Shown here: positions 35,245 through 44,619 of the stretch, in pieces
Layout of the letters: the number at the start of each line of letters is the position of its first letter
Numbering within the stretch: the stretch's first letter is position 1
NCBI GenBank assembly: GCA_027487685.1
Contig: JAIYDC010000146.1
Coordinates: forward strand, 1 to 64,000
DNA from: Pseudomonadota bacterium
GTDB lineage: Bacteria; Bdellovibrionota; Bacteriovoracia; Bacteriovoracales; Bacteriovoracaceae
Length of the DNA: 64,000 nucleotides
Reading direction: 5' to 3'
Program-made: the position numbers and the translations under genes
Notes under the pieces: generated by a model
What the model saw: the letters and a program-made list of their open reading frames with translations, nothing else
Databases searched by the model: none
What the model was told of the DNA's origin: nothing

Positions 35245-35513
35245 AGACCCCGGCGTTTGGGCCCTGCGGTTCGAGTATTCACTTCGTCTTCTTCGACACT
35301 CTCACCAAAATAGCGCCGCTCCAGTGTGGGCTCGTTCAGAGCCCGATTGCGACGGGCCTCGTCGGTGGAGTTGACGGTCACGGCCTCTACCGAACGGACG
35401 GACTCCTCCAGAAACTGAAGCTCCTGGTTAAGTATGATCGCCTCCTCAGCTTCGCTTTGGGCGAAGACGGATAGAGTGGCAGCAGTCAGAGCTAGAATTA
35501 AGAATTTTCTCAT
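35241..35513 (-). CDS. Small secreted charged protein
   Basis: A 90-residue protein: signal peptide 1-18 ('LTAATLSVFAQ'), then about 70 residues very rich in Glu and Arg, without cysteines. No family. Its start faces queA across a 64-bp divergent gap that must hold both promoters, and its stop overlaps that of the ParA partner gene. Confidence 0.55.
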   Translation of the reverse strand: MRKFLILALTAATLSVFAQSEAEEAIILNQELQFLEESVRSVEAVTVNSTDEARRNRALNEPTLERRYFGESVEEDEVNTRTAGPKRRGL

Positions 35514-35577
35514 GGTAACAGTCTCCCAGTTTAGATCCTACCTGGCCCGGCCAATTTTTGAAAGACGGAATGAAAAA

Positions 35578-36639
35578 ATGTCTGATCTAGAGCTTAAAAG
35601 CTATGATTTCGATCTCCCGCCGGAGCTTATTGCTGCCCGGCCTGTACCGGACCGACACTCTTCCCGGCTTTTGGTTTACCATGAAGCCTCGGGGGCAGTG
35701 ACCCATTCAACCTTCTCCGAGATTCACCGATTCCTTCCCCCTAAGACCACCCTTGTCTTTAACCGATCCCGGGTGTTCCCCTGCCGGCTTATGGGTCACC
35801 GGGCCTCAGGTGGTGAGTGCGAAGTTTTTATTCTCTCACTGCTTCACGACTCGGCGGTTTACCCCGCTCTGATTCGGGCCTCCGGTAAGCGTCGGGTAGG
35901 GGAGAGGTTCCACTTCGGAGACCTTGAGGCCGAGCTGGTTCGGATCCCGGGGGACGGGACCTTCGGTGTTCGCTTTAACCGAACTCCCGAAGCTTTGCTC
36001 GACGTTCTTCAGGAGATCGGAAAGATTCCTATCCCTCGCTACATCCGCCGCGGCGAGGCCGACGAGCAGGATAAAGTCTCCTACCAGACTGTCTACGCTC
36101 GGGAGTCCGGATCTGTGGCAGCACCCACAGCAGGTCTCCATTTTTCCGAATCCCTTCTCAAGACACTGGAAGAGAAGGGGCACCCTCTTGCCACAGTCAC
36201 TCTTCACGTTGGCGCGGGTACATTTGCCTCGGTGAAAACGGAGAATATCCTCGAGCACAAAATGCACGAGGAGTTCTACACCATCGATGAAGTCAACCTG
36301 GCCCGAATCCAAACTGCGACCACACGAATCGCAGTGGGGACGACATCCCTCAGGACCCTAGAGAGTTCTTGGGGCCCTGATGGCATCGAGTTCGCGCGTC
36401 CCGGGGAGATGGCATCCACGTCGATTTTTCTTCATCCCGGAAAGCCGGTTCATTCCATCGATGGGCTGGTGACTAATTTTCACCTGCCTCAGTCCACTCT
36501 TATCATGCTCGTCAGCTCCCTCATCGGTCGCGAGAAAACCCTCGAACTCTATCGGCTCGCCGTCAGTGAAAGGTACCGCTTTTTCTCCTACGGAGATGGC
36601 ATGCTTATCCTCCGCAAGAATCGAGGCAAAGGGCGATGA
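35578..36639 (+). CDS. queA: S-adenosylmethionine:tRNA ribosyltransferase-isomerase
   Basis: Transfers and isomerises ribose from SAM to 7-aminomethyl-7-deazaguanine in tRNA, forming epoxyqueuosine. The product is 353 residues (E. coli 356). Family blocks seen: 'FDLPPELIAARPVPDR', 'VFNRSRVFPCRL', 'AAPTAGLHFSESLL' and 'LVTNFHLPQSTLIMLVSS'. The start at 35578 fits the conserved N-terminus ('YDFDLPPELIA'); a longer ORF upstream would overlap the secreted-protein gene. It overlaps the next gene by 4 bp. tgt, the enzyme acting just before QueA, is two genes downstream. Confidence 0.95.
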   Translation: MSDLELKSYDFDLPPELIAARPVPDRHSSRLLVYHEASGAVTHSTFSEIHRFLPPKTTLVFNRSRVFPCRLMGHRASGGECEVFILSLLHDSAVYPALIRASGKRRVGERFHFGDLEAELVRIPGDGTFGVRFNRTPEALLDVLQEIGKIPIPRYIRRGEADEQDKVSYQTVYARESGSVAAPTAGLHFSESLLKTLEEKGHPLATVTLHVGAGTFASVKTENILEHKMHEEFYTIDEVNLARIQTATTRIAVGTTSLRTLESSWGPDGIEFARPGEMASTSIFLHPGKPVHSIDGLVTNFHLPQSTLIMLVSSLIGREKTLELYRLAVSERYRFFSYGDGMLILRKNRGKGR

Positions 36640-37775
36640 CTGATCCATTAAGGGACATTGCCCTCCAATCCCTTCGGGCCAACATCGTCCGTCTTCCCAC
36701 CGGAGATTTCCTCACGGCGGGCCAGCATCAGTTCCAGACTCTCTGGACCCGTGACTTCTGCCATGCTGTTCGTGGCCTTGTTCTTGCGGGCGAAGTCGCG
36801 GTGGCCGAAAGTCATCTGGCGCGACTTCTCTCGAATCTGCGAGATGACGGTCTTGTCCCGCGAGTGCTTGACAACTACCCCGTCCAGCTCCGAGTCGCAT
36901 GGCAGACTGTTCGAACGCTGGTTCCCATCGTACCAAGACTCGCGTTCCGTGAACCCCTCACTCCCCGCTACATCGACGAACACGGCTCCAACGCCTATGA
37001 CTCGAATGTCCTGCTTATCCTTGCTGCCCTCCGCATGCCACAGAAATTTTGGCGGCATCACGAAAAAGAACTCCGGCGAGTCTGGGATTGGTATGAGGAT
37101 AAGTTCCGCGACGGCCTTGTCCATCAGCCGCCGTTTTCGGACTGGCAGGATACGACCAAACGAGAAGGGGAAACCTTTCTGTTAAACCTTCTCCTTTTTT
37201 TAGCGGCATCCCGACTGAAGTGTCGCGGCTGGGAGATCTCGCTTGATCTCGGCGCCTACCGCCGGCGCCTGATGGATGTTTTTTTGAACGACGATCTCTT
37301 CCTTTCGCTAGCGGGTTCAGCTGTTATATCCATCGAGGGAAATCTGCTGGCACTTGAGGCCCAGGAATTTCTGGATACGGAGGAAAAGCTTCGCCTCTGG
37401 AATGCTCTCAAGAGGCACCCGCTGGTGACTCTTGATGGTGTCCTTGGCCGCTGCAGTTATCCCGACTGGCCTTCAGGTGAGCTCGCCTGGCATATCCGCT
37501 TCGCCAAACTTGAGCGCTATCATGGCGCTATAAGCTGGAGCTGGCTTGCGGGCCTGGGGCTAAAGGTCGCTCAACTGATGGGTGATGAGGATTTCTCCAA
37601 CCGCCAACGAACTCACCTCCAGCGGCTCCTTGTTCGAGACGGCTCGGTGGTGGAGATTTACGATCCTGATCAAGAATTCAGGCCGTGGAGTTCTTGGCTG
37701 CTTGAAGCAGAACGTCCCTTTGCCTGGGGCTCGGCCTATGTCTTGGATGCGCTGACGGACGGGCCAAAAAACTAG
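36636..37775 (+). CDS. Six-hairpin glycosidase-like protein
   Basis: A 379-residue protein with the layout of an (alpha/alpha)6-barrel glycosidase of the amylo-1,6-glucosidase/GH63/GH100 type. The key segments are 'LWTRDFCHAVRGL' (acid-rich active-site strand), 'GSNAYDSNVLLILAAL', 'FSDWQDTTKREGETFLLNLL' and 'YHGAISWSWLAGLGL'. The substrate cannot be read. The catalytic acids cannot be assigned by eye. It is cytoplasmic (no signal peptide) and overlaps queA by ATGA, so it is in the queuosine operon without an obvious reason. Confidence 0.6.
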   Translation: MTDPLRDIALQSLRANIVRLPTGDFLTAGQHQFQTLWTRDFCHAVRGLVLAGEVAVAESHLARLLSNLRDDGLVPRVLDNYPVQLRVAWQTVRTLVPIVPRLAFREPLTPRYIDEHGSNAYDSNVLLILAALRMPQKFWRHHEKELRRVWDWYEDKFRDGLVHQPPFSDWQDTTKREGETFLLNLLLFLAASRLKCRGWEISLDLGAYRRRLMDVFLNDDLFLSLAGSAVISIEGNLLALEAQEFLDTEEKLRLWNALKRHPLVTLDGVLGRCSYPDWPSGELAWHIRFAKLERYHGAISWSWLAGLGLKVAQLMGDEDFSNRQRTHLQRLLVRDGSVVEIYDPDQEFRPWSSWLLEAERPFAWGSAYVLDALTDGPKN

Positions 37776-37807
37776 ACGCCCTCTCTAGGACATAGTACTT
37801 TTCCCCC

Positions 37808-38920
37808 ATGTCATTTTTCCAACTTGAGGCCACCTCAGGTGAGGCCCGAGCAGGGCGCATCTACACGTCCCATGGAGTCATAGAAACGCCGATCTTTATG
37901 CCGGTCGGAACACGCGCCAGTGTGAAGACTCTCTGGCAAGATGACCTTGAGGAACTTGAGGCGCAGATCATCCTGGGTAACACCTACCACCTCTTCCTTC
38001 GGCCCGGGCATGATCTCATTGAGAGAATGGGGGGACTTCATCAGTTCATGAGCTGGCCTCGGCCCATACTTACAGATTCAGGTGGCTATCAGGTCTTTTC
38101 ACTTTCCGACATCAATAAGCTCACCGAAGAAGGGGTGACTTTTCAATCTCATATCGACGGCACCAAGCATCTGATCACTCCTGAGAAGTCGATGGAAATT
38201 CAGCGCTCCCTGGGCTCGGACATCGTGATGGCCTTCGATGAGTGCCCCAAGCTGCCGGCGACCAAGGATACTCTTAGGACGTCGATGGAGCTCACTCACC
38301 GCTGGGCGCGCCGCTGTAAATCTGTTGAGCTCAAGGAGCACCAGCACCTCTTCGGGATCGTGCAGGGTGGACTTCACCCCGACCTGCGCTTGGAGTCTAT
38401 GCAGGGCCTGATTGAACTCGGTTTCGATGGTTATGCTTTGGGTGGTCTGTCGGTAGGTGAAAAAAACGAAGAAATGGTCGAGTTTTGTCAGCAGTTTGTT
38501 CCGCTGATGCCCAAAGAGAAGCCCCGCTACCTTATGGGCGTGGGTAAACCCTTAGATGTTTTGAATGGAATCCGGGCCGGTCTGGACATGTTTGACTGCG
38601 TGCTTCCTACTAGGAACGCCAGAAACGGGCAATTCCTCACCACCCACGGGCCTTTGAATATTAAGAAGGCGCGCTTTACCGAAGATAAGCTTCCGCCTGA
38701 TCCAGACTGCTCTTGCCGGGTGTGTGTACGTTACTCACGCAGCTACGTCCGCCATCTTTTTAACGTCGGGGAGTATCTTTGTGGCCAGCTTATCAGTTAC
38801 CACAATATCCACTTCTACCTCCGGATGGTGGGTGCTGCGCGAGAGGCCATTTTCCGAGGAGAGTTTGACGAATATTACCGGACATTTTATAACAACTACA
38901 CCTCCAATCGCTGGGATTAA
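37808..38920 (+). CDS. tgt: Queuine/7-deazaguanine tRNA-ribosyltransferase
   Basis: Exchanges guanine 34 of tRNAs with GUN anticodons for the queuosine precursor. 370 residues, normal length. The general acid/base is D90 ('LTDSGGYQVFSL'), the nucleophile D263 ('MFDCVLPTRNARNG'), and the zinc ligands C301, C303, C306 and H332 ('CSCRVC' and 'YHNIHFY'). The ribosome binding site is poor, and the gap after the glycosidase-like gene is 32 bp. It is followed by yajC 12 bp later, a neighbourhood (queA-tgt-yajC-secD-secF) that is common in bacteria. Confidence 0.96.
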   Translation: MSFFQLEATSGEARAGRIYTSHGVIETPIFMPVGTRASVKTLWQDDLEELEAQIILGNTYHLFLRPGHDLIERMGGLHQFMSWPRPILTDSGGYQVFSLSDINKLTEEGVTFQSHIDGTKHLITPEKSMEIQRSLGSDIVMAFDECPKLPATKDTLRTSMELTHRWARRCKSVELKEHQHLFGIVQGGLHPDLRLESMQGLIELGFDGYALGGLSVGEKNEEMVEFCQQFVPLMPKEKPRYLMGVGKPLDVLNGIRAGLDMFDCVLPTRNARNGQFLTTHGPLNIKKARFTEDKLPPDPDCSCRVCVRYSRSYVRHLFNVGEYLCGQLISYHNIHFYLRMVGAAREAIFRGEFDEYYRTFYNNYTSNRWD

Positions 38921-38932
38921 AAAAGGATAACT

Positions 38933-39265
38933 ATGTTTGATTTACTCATCTCGTCTGCTCACGCTCAAACCGCCACCCCTGCGCAGCCCGCTTGGGTCTC
39001 GTTTGTTCCGTTCGTTCTGATCTTCCTTGTCATGTACTTTCTCATGATCCGTCCCCAGAAAAAGCGTATGGATGAGGAAGCAGATTTTCTGAAGAAGCTC
39101 TCCCATGGAGATGACATCTATACGAAGTCTGGAATCCTTGGCAAAGTCACTGGCATTGCAGAGAAGGTTGTCACTATAGAGCTTGATGGTGGCACCAAAA
39201 TGAAGGTTCTCAAGTCGCATATTGGTGGCTCGGCTTCGGCGCTTTTCGCCGAACCAAAGAAATAA
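38933..39265 (+). CDS. yajC: Preprotein translocase subunit YajC
   Basis: A 110-residue accessory subunit of the SecDF-YajC complex in the inner membrane: one N-terminal membrane helix ('FVPFVLIFLVMYFLMIRPQ') followed by the family motif 'RPQKKRMDEEADFLKKLSHG', then a small beta domain. An AAAGGA site precedes the ATG. It is followed by tatA after 3 bp, then secD. Confidence 0.93.
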   Translation: MFDLLISSAHAQTATPAQPAWVSFVPFVLIFLVMYFLMIRPQKKRMDEEADFLKKLSHGDDIYTKSGILGKVTGIAEKVVTIELDGGTKMKVLKSHIGGSASALFAEPKK

Positions 39266-39268
39266 CTT

Positions 39269-39544
39269 ATGTTTGGTCTGGGCTTCGGCGAACTCGTTGT
39301 TATCTTTCTTATCGCTCTGATATTTATCGGGCCGAAGAAGCTTCCTGAGCTCGCCAAGGGTCTAGGAAAAGGCATCCGAGAATTCCAGAATGCTGCCAAG
39401 GGCTTTGGAGATCAGCTTCAGAATTCCACTGAAGACTCTTCCGGTAGCGAGGCACCGCCAAAGCAAGTTGCGGACGCCTCTGGTGCCAAACTAGAATCCT
39501 CCGTTGCCCCTACGGAAGAGAAGAAAGATTCCTCCCTAACCTGA
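39269..39544 (+). CDS. tatA: Sec-independent translocase subunit TatA
   Basis: A 91-residue TatA/TatB-type protein: the membrane helix '[20 protein letters not shown]' and the hinge plus amphipathic helix '[19 protein letters not shown]' are typical of TatA, with a polar, Ser/Glu-rich tail. It multimerises into the pore for folded proteins with twin-arginine signals. It lies 3 bp after yajC and before secD; no tatC gene is in this window. Confidence 0.9.
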   Translation: MFGLGFGELVVIFLIALIFIGPKKLPELAKGLGKGIREFQNAAKGFGDQLQNSTEDSSGSEAPPKQVADASGAKLESSVAPTEEKKDSSLT

Positions 39545-39557
39545 CTTTTAGATCATA

Positions 39558-39588
39558 TTACCGTCGGCCCAGATAAGGTCGACGGTAA
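39558..39588. other. 9-bp inverted repeat between tatA and secD
   Basis: TTACCGTCG (39558-39566) and CGACGGTAA (39580-39588) form a perfect stem with a 13-nt loop. No T-run follows, so it is not a textbook terminator. It lies in the 146-bp gap between tatA and secD, the only large gap in the yajC-tatA-secD-secF run, where an operator or attenuator could act. Confidence 0.45.
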
Positions 39589-39690
39589 ATTCCCTCGAAA
39601 CCTCCCATCTCTCATTGCTCTAACTTTCGAAATTGTTTAGAATTTTGAAAGCTTAGTATTGTGATCGACCCTTTAAGATATGGAGTGGAC

Positions 39691-41397
39691 ATGGCCAAGG
39701 GATGGTTGTTTCGATTTAGTTTGCTATCAGTTTTGGTGCTTTCGTCGCTTTTGGCGACGGCGCCTACGTTCTTCGGCCTAAAGGAAGATAGCGCCTTCCC
39801 ATTGAAGGCGAAGATTAACCTCGGTCTCGATCTGCAGGGGGGCCTTTATATGGTCCTCGGGATTGATTTCAATAAGGTCTATCGGGACGAGGTCGTGGCC
39901 TACGCACGAAAGGCACAGGCAACCCTTAAGGACGTCGGTATCGAGTCTTCAATTGGGACCCTCGACGCCAGTGACCCCAGAGATCCAAAGCACACCGTCA
40001 TCCTGGCCAAAGAAAGTGATCGAAGTGCCGCCAAGGAAAAGCTCCGTGAGTTCTATAGCTACCCACTGCGGATCACTCAGGACGAGGGGACAACGCTTCA
40101 GTACGGTTTAGGACGCGATTATCTTCGAGAGATCGAGGACACGGCACTGTCAAAGTCCATCGAAGTCATCCGGAACAGGATCGACGAATTCGGGGTGACA
40201 GAGCCAGAAATCGTCTCCCAGGGTAACGATCGGATCGTGGTTCAGTTGCCGGGAGTTAAAGATATTTCCCGCGCTAAGGATCTCATCGGCCGGACGGCAA
40301 AGCTGGAGTTTAAGTTTGTTAACGACGATATCACTCTACCTCAGCTCACGGAATGGCTCGAGAAGGCCAAAAAAGCTGGGATCGAATACAAAAAGGGTCA
40401 GCGTTGGTCCGATCATGTGGCGGCGATCAACGCCAACCTCACTGCCGAGCTTCCGAAGGGCTTTGAGATAGCCTTTTCTAAGACCATTAACAAAAATACC
40501 AACGAGATCACCAATCTTGAGCCGTACCTGGTCGAGACCGGCTCGTCCTTGACTGGTGAGGAGCTTCAAGAAGCCTTGGTCCGGATTGATCAGGAGCAGA
40601 ACCGTCCTTATGTCGGCTTAGAATTTAAGCCCCAAGGAGCGAAGATCTTTGAGCAAATCACAGGTGCTAACATCGGGAAGCGCTTGGCGATCGTACTCGA
40701 CGGGAACGTTTATTCGGCCCCGGTAGTTCAGGGCCGCATTGCTGGTGGCTCTGCCCAGGTAACTCTGGGTGCTGGAGACTATAATTCAACGATGATGGAG
40801 GCGCGAGATCTTGCTCTCGTTCTCCGTGCCGGTGCACTTCCAGTTGAGCTGATCTTTGAAGAGCAGCGGGTCGTTGGTCCATCCCTCGGCGCCGATGCCA
40901 TCGCCAAGGCCCAGCTGGCCGCACTGATTGGCTCCTTTCTTGTCCTTGCCTTCATGTGCTTCTACTATAAGTTCTCTGGTGCCATCGCGACCGCGACAAT
41001 CATCTTGAACGTGCTTTTCACTCTCACATGCCTGATTATTGTAGGTGCGACGCTTTCTCTTCCAGGGATCGCTGGTATCGCTCTCACGGTGGGTATGGCG
41101 GTTGACGGTAACATCCTTATATACGAGAGGATCCGCGAGGAAATGCGTGCCGGAATGACTCCTTTTGAGGCGGTTCGGACAGGTTTCGAGAAGGCCTTCT
41201 GGGCCATTGCTGACGCCAACATTACCACCGCTCTGGCAGGTTTGTGCCTCCTGAACTTTGGCACTGGCCCTGTTCGTGGCTTCGCCGTAACCCTCTTGAT
41301 TGGTATCTGTACCACCGTGTACACCTCTTACTTCGTGAGCAAAGTCTTCTTTGAGCTTTACGTTGGTAAGGGTGACCGGAAAACACTGAGCATTTAA
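39691..41397 (+). CDS. secD: Protein translocase subunit SecD
   Basis: A 568-residue inner-membrane RND-type protein that uses the proton-motive force to help release exported proteins. One N-terminal membrane helix, the family motif 'LGLDLQGGLYMVL', a large periplasmic domain, then five C-terminal helices containing 'GIALTVGMAVDGNILIYERI'. The start at 39691 has GGAG 5 nt upstream; a GTG at 39661 lacks a site and would add ten residues. It is followed by secF 17 bp later. Confidence 0.92.
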   Translation: MAKGWLFRFSLLSVLVLSSLLATAPTFFGLKEDSAFPLKAKINLGLDLQGGLYMVLGIDFNKVYRDEVVAYARKAQATLKDVGIESSIGTLDASDPRDPKHTVILAKESDRSAAKEKLREFYSYPLRITQDEGTTLQYGLGRDYLREIEDTALSKSIEVIRNRIDEFGVTEPEIVSQGNDRIVVQLPGVKDISRAKDLIGRTAKLEFKFVNDDITLPQLTEWLEKAKKAGIEYKKGQRWSDHVAAINANLTAELPKGFEIAFSKTINKNTNEITNLEPYLVETGSSLTGEELQEALVRIDQEQNRPYVGLEFKPQGAKIFEQITGANIGKRLAIVLDGNVYSAPVVQGRIAGGSAQVTLGAGDYNSTMMEARDLALVLRAGALPVELIFEEQRVVGPSLGADAIAKAQLAALIGSFLVLAFMCFYYKFSGAIATATIILNVLFTLTCLIIVGATLSLPGIAGIALTVGMAVDGNILIYERIREEMRAGMTPFEAVRTGFEKAFWAIADANITTALAGLCLLNFGTGPVRGFAVTLLIGICTTVYTSYFVSKVFFELYVGKGDRKTLSI

Positions 41398-41414
41398 TTT
41401 AAAGGACGAGACTT

Positions 41415-42320
41415 ATGTCATTCACAAACTTAAATATTGATTACGTTGGAAAGTTCAAAGTCTTCGGAAGCCTCTCACTGGTGCTGATCCTTGCCTCGCT
41501 GGTGGGTTTCTTCACCAGGGGTCTAAATTATGGGGTGGACTTTAGTGGTGGGGTCGAAGTGCAAGTTAAATTCGCCGACCAGGTTGAACTCGGGCAGCTG
41601 CGCGAGGTGATGAATGAAAACAAAGTTCCTCTCTCCCAGCTTCAGAGTATCGGTGATGAGTCACAAAACGAGTTCCTACTGAAGCTCGAGAGCGATAAAG
41701 GTGACCTGAACGCTGTTTCGAATCAAGTCGGAAATGTTCTTACCAGTAAGTATGGCGAGGGGAAATTTGAGATTCTTAAGAATGATATCGTGGGCCCTAA
41801 GGCCGGCGCAGAACTCCGGACATCGGCCTTTAAGGCCCTCCTGTGGGCCATCGTTGCGATCATGATTTATCTGGCCCTGCGCTTTGACTATAAGTTCGCT
41901 CCCGGTGCTATTGCGGCCCTGATTCACGATGTGACGATCATCATCGGTGCCTTTATCCTGACTCAGAAAGAGTTCTCCCTTCAGATCGTGGCAGCGCTTC
42001 TCGCTATCATCGGTTACTCCGTGAACGACACCGTAGTGATCTACGATAGAGTCCGGGAGATCGAGACGATGCATCCGGAGCTCTCGACTTTTGAGACTAT
42101 TAACCGCGCGCTTAATGAGACCATGTCTCGAACCATCATCACGTCTGCAACGGTACTCGGAGTATCCGTTGTCATGCTCGTTTGGGGCGGTTCGGTTATT
42201 CAGGACTTCTTCTTCGCTATGACGATCGGAGTTGTTCTGGGAGTTTATTCCACTATCTTTATAGCTATTCCGATGACAGCGTTTTACGAAAAATTCGTGG
42301 ATAAAAAAATAGTGGCATGA
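41415..42320 (+). CDS. secF: Protein translocase subunit SecF
   Basis: A 301-residue partner of SecD with six membrane helices. Motifs: 'GVDFSGGVEVQVKF' near the first periplasmic loop and 'YSVNDTVVIYDRVRE' in the C-terminal membrane domain. AAGGACGAG lies upstream of the ATG. Its TGA overlaps the start of the next gene, so an unknown membrane protein is coupled to SecDF synthesis. Confidence 0.95.
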   Translation: MSFTNLNIDYVGKFKVFGSLSLVLILASLVGFFTRGLNYGVDFSGGVEVQVKFADQVELGQLREVMNENKVPLSQLQSIGDESQNEFLLKLESDKGDLNAVSNQVGNVLTSKYGEGKFEILKNDIVGPKAGAELRTSAFKALLWAIVAIMIYLALRFDYKFAPGAIAALIHDVTIIIGAFILTQKEFSLQIVAALLAIIGYSVNDTVVIYDRVREIETMHPELSTFETINRALNETMSRTIITSATVLGVSVVMLVWGGSVIQDFFFAMTIGVVLGVYSTIFIAIPMTAFYEKFVDKKIVA

Positions 42321-42988
42321 AGGTCCTAATCCTAGTCCTCCTATCTCTGTTCTCCTTATCGGGACCAGCGCAGGAGGACGACGAACTTCTTAATGAGCTC
42401 GAGGCCGACCGGCGTAAGCAAATGGAAGCGGCCGTGAAGCTCAACCAGGCCCGTGAGGGCCTTGCTAAGGAAGTTGAAAGCATCCCTGACCAATTGAAGA
42501 AACTTGGTTTTGAGAAGATTGATGCCAACGCACTCATGAATCCTGAGGTCGTAGGTCTCGTTCAGAAGATGTTCAAGGACTCTGGTCTTCAGAAGAAACC
42601 TCCGAAAGAAGTCCGTGACCTGATTCTTGAGAATGTTAAGAATATCTCTCTGGGGCGCTTTCTAATGAACAACCCTCGAGTGATGGATTGCATCGTTGAC
42701 ATTGTCCGGGACCAGAACGCCATGAGTTCTTTAGTGGGTATGTTCCTCAGGAAAGATGACTTCAAGATTTATGGTGGCATGTGGATCTGCCTTTTTATCC
42801 TGAGCTGGCTGTTTAAGAAAATTGTCTTCGGAAAAGACTGGAGCGGAGGAAAGCGGTTCCTCATGAGTTTGATGGTCAATATCTGCGTGAGCTGTATCTC
42901 TCTTTCCCTCTTCTACCGCATGTTTGAGGCAGAGCTTTCGCCAACGGCACAGATCATCTTAAAACACGTCTCTAAAACTAAAAGCTAG
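42317..42988 (+). CDS. Membrane protein coupled to secF
   Basis: A 223-residue protein: signal peptide or anchor (1-18), a helical, charged region of about 130 residues ('ADRRKQMEAAVKLNQAREGL'), then two membrane helices near the C-terminus ('GGMWICLFILSWLFKKIVF' and 'MVNICVSCISLSLFYRMF'). No family recognised. The 4-bp overlap with secF suggests it works in or near the translocon. Its stop overlaps that of the convergent lipoprotein gene. Confidence 0.55.
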   Translation: MKVLILVLLSLFSLSGPAQEDDELLNELEADRRKQMEAAVKLNQAREGLAKEVESIPDQLKKLGFEKIDANALMNPEVVGLVQKMFKDSGLQKKPPKEVRDLILENVKNISLGRFLMNNPRVMDCIVDIVRDQNAMSSLVGMFLRKDDFKIYGGMWICLFILSWLFKKIVFGKDWSGGKRFLMSLMVNICVSCISLSLFYRMFEAELSPTAQIILKHVSKTKS

Positions 42989-44619
42989 AACTTTGGTACG
43001 CAGCCAATCTTCCGATCATGGGGAGGGTAGGTGGTGGTTCCACCGGTTGGGGTTGCTCCCGTTCCACCAGTTGTCTGCCCGCTGTTGCCGCCGTTAAGTT
43101 CACTCGCTCCGCGAACTCGGAAGATCCGCTGGGTGGAGGTCTTTACATAGGGCGATGCTTTATTGAGTGGGTAGAAAAAAAAGATCGCATTATTGGCGAC
43201 GTTAGCATCCGTAGGAGCGGTCCGCACTCCGTTGTTATTAACGTAAAACCACACCGCCTTCAGGTCAGTCTCGGAGATAAGAATATAGTCGCTAAAACCG
43301 GTGGTGACGGTACCGCTATTCGTAGTCACGGCCTCAGGTGCCTTCTCACCGATGTAGATCCCTTCAGTGTCGACACCGATGATGTCTCTCATGGCCTTGA
43401 AGAGGGGGTTTGAGCTATTATAATGAGTCGAGTTTAGGCAATAGGAACGGAAGGTCGTCTGGTCGATCCACGGGGCCATATAGTAGCCGAGTGGAGGTTT
43501 GGTCTGTGTGGTTGTTGGGGTGGTGGTGGTGGTGGAATTATTTCCTCCCGCCTCAGCTTCCAGTTCCGGAGACCCGGGCCAGGAGAAACCCTGAAAAAAG
43601 TTTGTCCCTGTCGGAATACTTCCGCCGAAGTTCGTCGTCTTCTGGCGGATGACTTCGTTCACATCCATGGAACCGTTGCCGTTGTTGTCATAGAATCGCG
43701 GGTCCATGGTATCCCAAAGGTTAAAGATACCCGGGCGCTGCTCTAAGCGAGGATAGAGTTCCTGGTCTACGGTGCCGTAGAGAGGATTCATGATATCGTG
43801 GCAGATCAGGTTGGCGTTCCCTGCTGGGATCGGCTTCGGTGGGATCCGCGGGATGAAGTAGAAGTGCAACCGATAGGCGGATTCATAGTAGGCTTCTCCA
43901 GTTGCATCATCAGTTGAGAAGTCCCGGACTAGACAAGTGTACTGGGAGACTGGAGCATTTTTTAAGGGACCTAAGAGGGAGATGTTGGTAGTGGGGGAAA
44001 ACTTAATCAGCTGGATCGAGTTCGATTTAGCTCCAGATACCTTTTCAACTAGTGTGAGAACGTAGGTTTTGTCGTACGCCAGACCATCCTTGATATTGAC
44101 CGTCATGGAATTACTGTTGGCCGGTACGCTAACTGCGAGTGATTTGACATTCCCTGCTTCATCTTTTGCCTGAACTTCGCACTCGGGATTTTGTGCATCT
44201 CCTGAGATCGGTGTTCGGCACCAAGCGGCCACATTGCCAAGACCTCCCAAAGATATGGCCTCTGTGACAGTGAAGCTTGCGTAGAGAGTTTCTGCTCCTC
44301 CGGTATTTTTATCTGAGCAGAAGCTTGCGCAGTTGCCTAGGGTCACGGGTTTATTGTCCTTACAGCCGCAAAAATCAGTTTTCCAAAAAATGGCGCTGTC
44401 GGGGCGAGTCACCGCCTTGTCTTTACAAACTTGGACGGCTTCGTCACCCTCACCCTCGGTCACAAGGTCTTGGTCCGCATTACAGGTCGGAGGTGTTTCG
44501 ATGGTTTTTCCGTCCGTTATGGTCGCCCTATTCGGGATCGTATCCTGACAGGATATAAGTAGGCCCAGAAGCCAGAGGGGCCAGGCACTTTTGATGAAAT
44601 TTTTAAATCGTGAGCTCAT
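42985..44619 (-). CDS. Cys-rich lipoprotein with an EF-hand-like loop
   Basis: A 544-residue lipoprotein (lipobox 'LLISC', C24). The N-terminal region is Cys-rich ('DFCGCKDNK', 'GNCASFC'). Residues 311-322 ('DNNGNGSMDVNE') match the 12-residue EF-hand calcium loop: D1, N3, N5, G6, a hydrophobic residue at 8, D9 and E12. A Thr/Pro-rich linker ('STTTTTPTTTQT') follows near 370, and the C-terminus is Gly/Thr-rich. Family not recognised. It is probably exposed on the outer membrane surface or in the periplasm. Confidence 0.65.
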   Translation of the reverse strand: MSSRFKNFIKSAWPLWLLGLLISCQDTIPNRATITDGKTIETPPTCNADQDLVTEGEGDEAVQVCKDKAVTRPDSAIFWKTDFCGCKDNKPVTLGNCASFCSDKNTGGAETLYASFTVTEAISLGGLGNVAAWCRTPISGDAQNPECEVQAKDEAGNVKSLAVSVPANSNSMTVNIKDGLAYDKTYVLTLVEKVSGAKSNSIQLIKFSPTTNISLLGPLKNAPVSQYTCLVRDFSTDDATGEAYYESAYRLHFYFIPRIPPKPIPAGNANLICHDIMNPLYGTVDQELYPRLEQRPGIFNLWDTMDPRFYDNNGNGSMDVNEVIRQKTTNFGGSIPTGTNFFQGFSWPGSPELEAEAGGNNSTTTTTPTTTQTKPPLGYYMAPWIDQTTFRSYCLNSTHYNSSNPLFKAMRDIIGVDTEGIYIGEKAPEAVTTNSGTVTTGFSDYILISETDLKAVWFYVNNNGVRTAPTDANVANNAIFFFYPLNKASPYVKTSTQRIFRVRGASELNGGNSGQTTGGTGATPTGGTTTYPPHDRKIGCVPKF

